A DNA stretch of 64,000 bases from positions 1 to 64,000 of the forward strand of contig NZ_NFMA01000006.1 of the NCBI RefSeq assembly GCF_002161175.1, read 5' to 3'. Shown one piece after another: positions 32,229 to 39,151 of the stretch. The DNA comes from Flavonifractor sp. An100. GTDB lineage: Bacteria; Bacillota; Clostridia; Oscillospirales; Oscillospiraceae. The notes under the pieces are model-generated. The model saw nothing but the letters and a program-made list of their open reading frames with translations, was not told the origin of the DNA and ran no database searches. How positions within the stretch are numbered: position 1 is the first letter of the stretch; the number at the start of each line of letters is the position of its first letter. The position numbers and the translations under genes are program-made.

Positions 32229-32257
32229 TTGACTGGTTAGCGATGGCTAACTATAAT
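32229..32257 (+). promoter_or_regulatory. ZIP promoter with operator in the spacer
   Basis: TTGACT (32229-32234) and TATAAT (32252-32257) are 17 bp apart, and the perfect box GTTAG CGATGG CTAAC (32236-32251) occupies that spacer. This is the cleanest evidence that the motif is a repressor site. Confidence 0.85.
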
Positions 32258-32291
32258 CAAGATAGAGTGCCTACCCTTAAAAAGTTGGACT

Positions 32292-32438
32292 ATGGAGAAG
32301 CGCGAAATCAAAATGGGTTCCGTACAGGCGTTCCTCATCCTGCGTTCTATCATTTCCGTCAGCCCTGGCATTGCTGGCCGACGGACCTATGTGCCTCCGG
32401 AGCATCCGGATAGACTTTACAGAAAACCACTGCGGTAA
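32292..32438 (+). CDS. Possible 48-residue leader ORF
   Basis: ATG 32292 starts a 48-residue frame ending 14 nt before the ZIP start. It lacks a strong ribosome site and I recognise no family. It may be a leader peptide or decayed coding sequence. The same position before the second DtxR-family gene has related nucleotide sequence (around 19090-19140). Confidence 0.25.
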   Translation: MEKREIKMGSVQAFLILRSIISVSPGIAGRRTYVPPEHPDRLYRKPLR

Positions 32439-32452
32439 GATTGGAGGAGAAT

Positions 32453-33238
32453 ATGCCGATTGAGCTATGGCAAGGGCTGCTGATTCCCTTTGCGGGGACG
32501 ACGCTGGGTGCGGCCTGCGTCTTTTTTATGCGAAACAATTTGGGTGAGATGGTACAGCGTGCGCTCACCGGCTTTGCGGCGGGGGTCATGGTGGCGGCTT
32601 CCATCTGGAGCCTGCTGCTGCCCGCAATGGAGCAGGCGGCGGACATGGGGCGGTGGTCCTTTGTCCCCGCCGTTGCAGGTTTTTGGCTCGGCATCCTATT
32701 CCTGCTGGGACTGGATCGGCTGATTCCGCATCTGCACCGCGGCAGCGCGGAGGCCGAGGGCATCAAAAGCAGTCTTGGAAAAACAACCATGCTGACCTTG
32801 GCTGTGGCGCTGCACAATATTCCGGAAGGAATGGCGGTGGGCGCGGTCTACGCCGGGTGGCTCTACGGAGACAGCGGTATCACGCTGGCGGGGGCGCTGG
32901 CCCTTTCACTGGGGATCACCATTCAGAACTTCCCGGAGGGCGCGATCATTTCCATGCCCCTGAAAGCGGAGGGATTCTCCAAATCCCGTTCCTTTCTGTA
33001 CGGAACGCTTTCCGGTGCAGTGGAGCCCATAGGTGCGATTCTGACCATCCTTCTGGCGGGGATTTTGGTTCCGGTACTGCCTTACGCCCTGAGCTTTGCC
33101 GCCGGAGCGATGGTCTATGTGGTAGTAGAGGAATTGATCCCGGAGATGTCAGTGGGAAAGCACTCCAATATAGGGACTATTCTGTTTGCAGTCGGTTTTA
33201 CCCTCATGATGACGCTGGATGTGGCGCTGGGTGCTTGA
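32453..33238 (+). CDS. ZIP-family divalent metal transporter (ZupT-like)
   Basis: The 261-residue protein has about eight transmembrane segments and the ZIP binding motifs HNIPEGMAVG (helix 4) and QNFPEGAIIS (helix 5). The first His of helix 5 is replaced by Gln, as in some bacterial ZIPs. It imports divalent metal, probably Fe, Zn or Mn. ATG 32453 follows GGAGGAG. The promoter has an operator exactly in its spacer, so import is repressed by metal. Confidence 0.9.
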   Translation: MPIELWQGLLIPFAGTTLGAACVFFMRNNLGEMVQRALTGFAAGVMVAASIWSLLLPAMEQAADMGRWSFVPAVAGFWLGILFLLGLDRLIPHLHRGSAEAEGIKSSLGKTTMLTLAVALHNIPEGMAVGAVYAGWLYGDSGITLAGALALSLGITIQNFPEGAIISMPLKAEGFSKSRSFLYGTLSGAVEPIGAILTILLAGILVPVLPYALSFAAGAMVYVVVEELIPEMSVGKHSNIGTILFAVGFTLMMTLDVALGA

Positions 33239-33256
33239 GTGAGTGAAGGTGAAAAA

Positions 33257-33757
33257 ATGGGACAAGAAGAGCGGATTCAAAACGCCTACCGGGGATTGGG
33301 AGGCAAACGGACATTTTATGATGGCATGATCACCTGTTCCACCCTGTCAGGCCGGGCGGTGTGCCGTCTGGTATGGGGAATGGGCCGGGCGGAAACCCAG
33401 GACTACCTTTCCGCCGCCCTTTCCGGAATACCGGAGGGGTTTTCCGGAAGACTGCTGGAAGTCCCCGTGGGTACCGGCATACTGACCATGCCCCTCTATC
33501 GGGAAATGCCGGAGGCGGAGATCACCTGCCTGGATTACTCGCCGGAGATGCTGGAGCGGGCAAAATCCCGGGGCGAGGGACTTGCCCATGTGCGCTTTCA
33601 GCAGGGGGATGTTGGGGCGCTGCCTTTTGGGGATGGCAGTTTCGACATCGTGCTCTCGCTCAACGGGTTTCATGCGTTTCCGGATATGCAAGGATGCAGG
33701 AAGTGGCTCGCTGCGCACGGGAACTGGCGGACGAGGGGCGGGTGGTTCTGGTGGTAA
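33257..33757 (+). pseudogene. SAM methyltransferase, C-terminally disrupted
   Basis: The protein begins like a class I methyltransferase (LLEVPVGTGILTMPL as motif I, then ITCLDYSPEML and FDIVLSLNGFHAFPD). After residue about 146 the frame turns into a nonsense Arg/Gly/Trp tail, because sequence from an ABC ATPase in another frame follows. It lies 18 nt after the ZIP gene, so the ZIP-methyltransferase order was an operon before the deletion. Confidence 0.7.
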
Positions 33758-33810
33758 CCCATGACCGCGAATTTCTCCAGTGTGCCTGTGATCGGGTGCT
33801 GGAACTTTGA
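33694..33810 (+). pseudogene. ABC ATPase C-terminal fragment
   Basis: In the +1-shifted frame the sequence reads ARELADEGRVVLVVTHDREF and continues with FLQCACDRVLEL, the H-loop end of an ABC ATPase of the ECF/iron-uptake type. No N-terminal ATPase motifs exist, so a deletion fused it to the methyltransferase. Confidence 0.65.
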
Positions 33811-33828
33811 GAAAGGAGCTGAGCCGCA

Positions 33829-34026
33829 GTGGCATTTTTACAGGACAGCCAGCCGGATCTGCGCCTCCTGGCCAAGAGCGGTGGGTGCAGCGTTTATCAG
33901 CTGCGAAATGAGAGCGGCGAGGGAACCATGACCGTCTACGAGGTGTTCCCCGGTACTATGGGCACTCCATGTCATCTCTGCTATATTGGAAACCGGGATA
34001 GTATCGGCCATGGCCTCTGGGCTTAA
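33829..34026 (+). pseudogene. AraC-family regulator N-terminal fragment
   Basis: GTG 33829 follows AAAGGAG and begins LQDSQPDLRLLAKSGGCSVY, then ends in TMTVYEVFPG. This is the start of a group of clostridial AraC regulators. Homology stops at about 33954, where mobile-element sequence of opposite orientation begins. The HTH domain is lost. Confidence 0.55.
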
Positions 34027-34096
34027 AATAGGGCGGGGTCATCATCTGCTGTTCCATCTGGCACAGCGGTGTATCCCGCATGAAGTAGCGTGTCAT
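33956..34096 (-). CDS. Mobile-element protein fragment, 46 residues
   Basis: ATG 34096, behind AAAGGAG, begins MTRYFMRDTPLCQMEQQMMT. This resembles small leading proteins of Tn1549/ICE-type elements in Clostridia. It ends abruptly in the AraC fragment region, so it is probably cut by the element junction. Confidence 0.4.
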   Translation of the reverse strand: MTRYFMRDTPLCQMEQQMMTPPYFKPRGHGRYYPGFQYSRDDMECP

Positions 34097-34126
34097 TAGT
34101 GGTGTGCTCCTTTCAGTAAAGCAAAA

Positions 34127-34162
34127 AAGCGCCGGAGTCTTATTTCTAAAACTCCGGCGCTT
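34127..34162 (-). terminator. Terminator after mobile-element gene
   Basis: AAGCGCCGGAGT pairs with ACTCCGGCGCTT; on the minus strand six T follow. Confidence 0.8.
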
Positions 34163-34167
34163 GAATA

Positions 34168-34842
34168 TTACATGATCGGTTCTTGGTTATAGGGTTCCAT
34201 GAGGTGCTGCTCCTGCTCCCTTATGCGATCCAGAGCATCGGGAGCTGCAATGGCAATCTGCTCTTGAACTCCCCGGATGCACTTTTCCTGCTCGGCAGTC
34301 AAATCAAAACCAGCGTCTAAGGTGTCAGAGCAGCACCGGTAGATTTCGATAAGCTGCTCCTGATTGAAGATCTGCTGTTTGGAAATGAGGCCGGCGCGGA
34401 TGGCGAAGTCCTGTTTGGCACCTGCATAGTTTTCCTGAAAGTAATTGCCCTGATTGAGACCTGTGCGGTCGAAGCTCCAGTCCCATGTGACGAATTGGAC
34501 GCCAAGCCGGGTGGGATGGGCAGCCAGCACGGCTCCATTGAAGTCAGCCAGCAGGCGGTAGTCACCGGTCAGGCTTTGGGCTTGCAGGGGCGGGGCCTGT
34601 TCCAGCAGTGTCATGTACTCCCGCACGGTGCAGGCCAGATCGGTGGCTCGCTCACAGGCTCGTTCCCGTTCCGGCGTCGCTACATCCTCCTGCCAGTAGC
34701 GAACGCCTCCGTCCGCCGTGATCCGGCAGAGTGGGAGACCATCCCACCCCACAGGAAGCAATTCGTCCTGCTCCGGCTGCGGAGTGAATCCCTCACGGTG
34801 GAGAGCTGTGCGAAGCTCCTGAAAAAATTGTTCTCGGTTCAT
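34168..34842 (-). CDS. Conserved mobile-element accessory protein
   Basis: This 224-residue soluble protein (MNREQFFQELRTALHREGF start) is of a kind I associate with Tn1549-like conjugative elements. It has an N-terminal helical part, a beta-rich core around LCRITADGGVRYWQED and FVTWDWSFDRTG, and a charged helical C-terminus. Function is unknown. It is upstream of the truncated 46-residue gene on the same strand and marks the left edge of element-derived DNA. Confidence 0.6.
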   Translation of the reverse strand: MNREQFFQELRTALHREGFTPQPEQDELLPVGWDGLPLCRITADGGVRYWQEDVATPERERACERATDLACTVREYMTLLEQAPPLQAQSLTGDYRLLADFNGAVLAAHPTRLGVQFVTWDWSFDRTGLNQGNYFQENYAGAKQDFAIRAGLISKQQIFNQEQLIEIYRCCSDTLDAGFDLTAEQEKCIRGVQEQIAIAAPDALDRIREQEQHLMEPYNQEPIM

Positions 34843-35275
34843 TTACTACCTCCTGATATTTAGTGCCCTTTTTGAATTTGTCTGAAAGCAAAAAGGGCGC
34901 CAATCTGATGGTCCGTCGTGACCAACAAATTGACGCCTCAAATTTTGTGTATTCTATTGGTAGAAAAAATAGCGCCCTTTTTGAAAATTACCGCTTCAAA
35001 AAGGGCACCACATGGTTTCGGATTTGCCAATCGCTGAAAAAAGGGGGTTCGAGTCCCACCAGTTAGGGGAAAACAGTGGTTGGCATCTATGAAATCATCC
35101 GTGAATTTTCGAGCTTAAAAAGCCCGGAAACGGTTGGCTTAACAGTGATAAGGAACTAAATTACTTATCAATTGTTAGCTGACGGATTTCGGGGTGCATA
35201 CGGAAGCCCGTCTGATTCCTAACAGGGATTCAGACGGGCTTATGCTATTTTATGACGATCATGGAGGACAATCTT
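34843..35275. other. Non-coding region with repeats and a hairpin
   Basis: It contains three partial copies of a GCCCTTTTTGAA-like word (near 34863, 34973 and 34995), a tRNA T-arm-like string at 35048-35062 and a hairpin at 35196-35245 (GCATA...TATGC with AAGCCCGTCTGA/TCAGACGGGCTT) before the next gene. No gene is supported. Confidence 0.5.
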
Positions 35276-35524
35276 ATGAAACAATTACTTTCCTGTGAGT
35301 TCAATATGGACACCGCTTGCGTGGAACTGAAATTCTCTGATGGCAATATGATTGCCATTGATACCATCGCCGTGGAGAATGAAGTAACCGACAATATGTA
35401 TGAACGGTCTGAGTTGGACTGGTTGATCTATAACGCTCCGGCTGAGTATGCAGACTTGATACTCAACGGCGATCCTGTGAAGTATCTAAAAACTGTGACG
35501 GTATATAAGCCGTTTGAAAATTAA
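35276..35524 (+). CDS. DUF6061-like small protein
   Basis: The 82-residue protein starts at ATG 35276 behind GGAGGAC. It reads LLSCEFNMDTACVELKFSDG then AVENEVTDNMYERSELDWLI, which I recognise as a small conserved family common near mobile elements in Clostridia. Probably a single alpha/beta domain; function unknown. A strong terminator follows directly. Confidence 0.65.
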   Translation: MKQLLSCEFNMDTACVELKFSDGNMIAIDTIAVENEVTDNMYERSELDWLIYNAPAEYADLILNGDPVKYLKTVTVYKPFEN

Positions 35525-35527
35525 TTG

Positions 35528-35580
35528 AAGTACACAGACGGGGCAAGCAAAATAGTGTTGTTTGCCTCGTCCGTGTACTT
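35528..35580 (+). terminator. Terminator after DUF6061-like gene
   Basis: AAGTACACAGACGGGGCAAGC (start of left arm) pairs with the arm ending GTCCGTGTACTT, with minor mismatches. Confidence 0.75.
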
Positions 35581-35625
35581 TGCTTAATGTCATCGGTGAG
35601 ACTTAGCACAAATCGGAAGTTCGAT

Positions 35626-37113
35626 TCAAAGGTCTGCCAAAAACTCAATATCACAATAACTCGAAACTGCATTCAGCAAATTGTTTTCCTTTGCATATTT
35701 CAAACAACCAACCATGTAGATGGAATCTTTAGCTCGTGATAGTGCTACATTTAACCGTCGAGCATCTGCGAGAAATCTATAGGAGCCATGTGTGCGAGTG
35801 AGAGAAAAAATAACAATATCGCTTTCTTTTCCCTGAAAACCGTCCACTGTATCCACTCTAATACTTACATATCTTGAATTTAGTGAGCGTATTATTTTCC
35901 TTAGCTTGTTGACTTGGCTTCTATAAGGTGCGATCACAGCAATCGACTGTTCTCTGTTTGATTCTGTATCTAACTGACAGATTAGTGATGACACAATGGC
36001 ACATTCATCAAGATTATAAATTTGCTGTTTATCATCATCTGTTGTCACTGGCCAGCACTGACTTGGGTTATAGTCTAACCACATTACTTTTCCAAGATTT
36101 TCAGATGTGCGGCCATTTATCAGCTTCCCAGAATAAAACAGTTCTCCAACAAGTGCCCCGATCTTCTTTGCCATGCGATATTGGGTATCAAGCAATGTGA
36201 CGCATTTAGACAAAGAGAACAGTCGATCAATATACATATATTTTTGCAGATGGCAATTTTCTATGCTACGGATAATATCAAGTTCTTCAGAACAGAATAC
36301 AGGCGGCAGTTGTTTGGGGTCACCAACGAGAATGGCTTTTTTTGACACCGTCAAAGGCATGAGAATTTCAGGCAAAGTCGCTTTACAAACCTCATCAATG
36401 ATAACAACATCGAACATTTCTGCCGAGGCGTCGTATGAATATGCGCCTACTCGGTTGCAGGTCATACCTACAATATTTGAAGATAAGGTTAATGCTTTCT
36501 CCAAACTTCTATCTTCATATTTGGAAATTGTTTCAATAATGAGCTCGGCAAGTTCTTCGTTCTCCAAATTCTTCTGAAGCCAATTAGCATATCCTTTTAT
36601 AATTGTTTCAGGAGAATACTCTTCCGAAAAACTGTCCTGCTCCTTATCTCTGATTCGCACAATACGAATTGTGTCACTATACTCGGTAAGGCGAGAAATA
36701 AGATTGTTCACTGCAATATGAGTTTCAGAGCAAATCAAGATTCGAACATTTGGGTTTGCTCGATATAGCTGGAGACATATTTCCGCAATCACCTGTGTCT
36801 TACCCGTTCCAGGGGGACCTTGTATTAATGACAAAACATTGTCACTTAATGCAAGCGACACAGCTCGCTTTTGGGATTCGTTTAGTTCAAGATTGTATTC
36901 CACCGTATCGTTTTTAGGTGAAGGAGCCGCTGTAGGGTCAATAAATTCGAGAAGCAAACTTGGATTCAAAACAGCAGCATATCGTATTTGTTCCAAAACC
37001 TTACTTTGCCTGTTGATTTTGATTTTTTCGCCCACATCATCTACTTGTAGGGACCGCTCAGTTAAAAACTTTTTCCATTGTTGCAAATGTTCAGTCCAAT
37101 ATTCATTATTCAT
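35626..37113 (-). CDS. UPF1/DNA2-like superfamily 1 helicase
   Basis: The 495-residue protein has a short helical N-terminus, a Q-motif (LNESQKRAV), Walker A GPPGTGKT (99-106), motif II IIDEVCKA (238-245), GDPKQLPP (264-271), motif IV-V VDTVDGFQGKESDIVIFS and motif VI RRLNVALSRAK. It is a lone SF1B helicase core without the extra domains of known anti-phage helicases. Its ATG overlaps the stop of the 144-residue gene by 8 nt, and it closes the four-gene AT-rich operon. A role in nucleic-acid recognition or remodelling within a defence module is an inference. Confidence 0.9.
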   Translation of the reverse strand: MNNEYWTEHLQQWKKFLTERSLQVDDVGEKIKINRQSKVLEQIRYAAVLNPSLLLEFIDPTAAPSPKNDTVEYNLELNESQKRAVSLALSDNVLSLIQGPPGTGKTQVIAEICLQLYRANPNVRILICSETHIAVNNLISRLTEYSDTIRIVRIRDKEQDSFSEEYSPETIIKGYANWLQKNLENEELAELIIETISKYEDRSLEKALTLSSNIVGMTCNRVGAYSYDASAEMFDVVIIDEVCKATLPEILMPLTVSKKAILVGDPKQLPPVFCSEELDIIRSIENCHLQKYMYIDRLFSLSKCVTLLDTQYRMAKKIGALVGELFYSGKLINGRTSENLGKVMWLDYNPSQCWPVTTDDDKQQIYNLDECAIVSSLICQLDTESNREQSIAVIAPYRSQVNKLRKIIRSLNSRYVSIRVDTVDGFQGKESDIVIFSLTRTHGSYRFLADARRLNVALSRAKDSIYMVGCLKYAKENNLLNAVSSYCDIEFLADL

Positions 37114-37540
37114 GTTCGCATTTCACCTCGGTAATGCTAAAGAATAGCACCGGCGCAAAGAAATCAACACTTATATCAGGCAGGATATGATTAAGAATAG
37201 CTGCAATTACTTGACGGTTTTTAACTAAGACTGTGCCGTCAGTCGTGTGCGATAGCAGTATTTCCGGTATCTCAACTGTATAGGTACAATCGTGGCAAGC
37301 GCCAATAATTGCAACAATTCCATCGGACAAATATAATTTGCTCGATGCCAAATCTGCACGGAGCGCTTGGCTATTTACCAATTTCTGTATTGCTGTGGCT
37401 TTAACATCATCTGAAAAGATCCATAAAAGCTCAGATATTCCTTGTGCAGAACTGACACCTCGTAGAACGAGTTTGAATATCGCTTGTTCAACGACACCGA
37501 AGCGGCGTGAATTCAGTGTAAAATCGAATTTCACTTCCAT
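37106..37540 (-). CDS. Unknown 144-residue protein of helicase operon
   Basis: I do not recognise it. It begins MEVKFDFTLNSRRFGVVEQA and has a helical N-terminal half, then a beta-rich half (LYLSDGIVAIIGACHDC, TVLVKNRQVIAAIL). Length and position suggest an adaptor that links the helicase to the larger proteins. It starts 6 nt after the coiled-coil gene and overlaps the helicase gene by 8 nt. Confidence 0.7.
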   Translation of the reverse strand: MEVKFDFTLNSRRFGVVEQAIFKLVLRGVSSAQGISELLWIFSDDVKATAIQKLVNSQALRADLASSKLYLSDGIVAIIGACHDCTYTVEIPEILLSHTTDGTVLVKNRQVIAAILNHILPDISVDFFAPVLFFSITEVKCEHE

Positions 37541-37546
37541 ATAGTT

Positions 37547-39151
37547 CTACCTCTTTTTCTTTTTCTGTATAAAAGCTATAGCGAGATCGATGCCTGAGAT
37601 ATCTCCTTGATATTCGCTTATTTGGCGCTTGTGTTGTTGGTTGACCTGTAATAATTGCTTTTCACAAGCCGCATTAACGGCGTTTAGCTTGTTTTGTAAT
37701 ACAGCTAAATGTTGTTCTGCCTGCAGTAATTCACAACGAACTTCATCTTGGCGCTCTTTTGCCTTTATTACATCTTTTGATTCCGAAAAAATACGTGCGA
37801 CGAAAGAACGAGTATCTTGTTCTTTCAACTTTTTTACTCGCTGTTCAGCTTCGACCATACTTTGTTTTTTCTTTGATATAGCTTTTTCTGCTGTCAGTAT
37901 CTGCCCAGCAAGTACAGTCTCTTGATGACAACGCTCACTCAAGACCTGTGCATTTTGCTCTTTCAAGCATAGGTTAACATCTTCTATTTTCCTAAGAAGT
38001 TCCGTGCGTCTTTGCGTTAATACCCTAATTTCATCGGAAGTATGGCCATCTTTTGGCGATAGCAGAAACACTCTATTCTTTTTGAACAAATCGAGCACTT
38101 TGTTCTTTCGATTAAACCACTGTTGCCGTTGTTCAAATAGATTCGTTTTCTTGCTATTTAACTGCCCGATGGCTTCATAAACCGACTTTCCTTCGGCCTG
38201 TAATTGCTCCCAACGGTCGCTATCGTTCGATCGTTCGCTTTTCATTGTTCGAATTTCAGCACTGATATACTTCTGACGAGCATATTTTTGATCCAACAAT
38301 TCTGTAACTGAAGCAAGTTCTACAAATATCTCTGCCAAAGGTTTTGCCCAAATACTCCTAATACAGATGGCTTTGTCTAACATTACTGCGTTCAACTGAT
38401 TCAGCTCCGCCTTAATGGCGGAGAGCTGATTTTTTAGCGGCTTTTTTGACTCGTTTATCGTCCTACGTTCTCTAAAAAGGTCTTGACTGAGGCTTTTCTT
38501 TTGCTGAATCAGCCATGCAATGTACTGAATCAGTGGCAGATACTCTGCTCGCTCTTGAAGTAGTTTTTTTAATCTAACCAACGCCGATTTAGTCTGTGGG
38601 GATATATCTTTACATTCAAAGATAACTAAATTCACTTTTTCAAGTAGTGTTTTAGGATTATCGGAAGCATCGCAGGACAAGTCTGCGCCCGTTATACTGA
38701 TTAGCGCAATAACATCATCTATTCTTACTTGTAGCGAAAGTGATTCCTGTCGTTGCTCCAATATCGAGATTTCTTCACCGATCAGCCTCATCTGTTCGGT
38801 TAGAAAATCACCGTATTCATAGAGCAACTGCAATTCGAGTATCATTTTGCTCTTGATCAAATAAAGAAGTTCTTTCTTCAAGTGAAGATCTACATAATCT
38901 AGAAAAAGTGTTTGCAATTCGCCCAATGCATAGCTGTCCTGAGACAACTCATGTAAATATTCTTGTTTCCGCAACTCGAATTGCCGGTCTTTTTCTACTT
39001 TAGCAGCTTCAATTTCGTTGCGGCATCGTTGAACTGCCATCTCATGCTCAATTCGGTACGAATCAATATGATCTCGCAGTTCATCTGATGCTTTGCGAAG
39101 CGCACGATTTATGAAAAAACGATGCGGCAATAGATTATCCCACATACTCAT
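37547..39151 (-). CDS. Long coiled-coil protein
   Basis: The 534-residue protein is almost wholly alpha-helical and rich in Gln, Lys, Glu and Leu. Long heptad-like stretches occur at about residues 20-120, 180-300 and 400-520. There is no Walker A or other ATPase motif, so it is not an SMC protein. The gene overlaps the 3' end of the membrane-protein gene by 17 nt. It may assemble as a scaffold or sensor between the membrane protein and the helicase. Confidence 0.75.
   Translation of the reverse strand: MSMWDNLLPHRFFINRALRKASDELRDHIDSYRIEHEMAVQRCRNEIEAAKVEKDRQFELRKQEYLHELSQDSYALGELQTLFLDYVDLHLKKELLYLIKSKMILELQLLYEYGDFLTEQMRLIGEEISILEQRQESLSLQVRIDDVIALISITGADLSCDASDNPKTLLEKVNLVIFECKDISPQTKSALVRLKKLLQERAEYLPLIQYIAWLIQQKKSLSQDLFRERRTINESKKPLKNQLSAIKAELNQLNAVMLDKAICIRSIWAKPLAEIFVELASVTELLDQKYARQKYISAEIRTMKSERSNDSDRWEQLQAEGKSVYEAIGQLNSKKTNLFEQRQQWFNRKNKVLDLFKKNRVFLLSPKDGHTSDEIRVLTQRRTELLRKIEDVNLCLKEQNAQVLSERCHQETVLAGQILTAEKAISKKKQSMVEAEQRVKKLKEQDTRSFVARIFSESKDVIKAKERQDEVRCELLQAEQHLAVLQNKLNAVNAACEKQLLQVNQQHKRQISEYQGDISGIDLAIAFIQKKKKR

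Noticed and set aside
35048-35062. tRNA T-arm-like GTTCGAGTCCCACCA
   Set aside because: The flanking bases do not form a T-stem or an acceptor stem, and no D or anticodon arm exists. It could be an attachment remnant but cannot be called a tRNA.
34843-35275. Repeated GCCCTTTTTGAA words considered as a CRISPR or iteron array
   Set aside because: Only three imperfect copies with irregular spacing and no cas genes.
36061-36100. GTTATAGTCTAAC string considered as another GTTAG-type operator
   Set aside because: Wrong spacing and located inside the helicase coding sequence.
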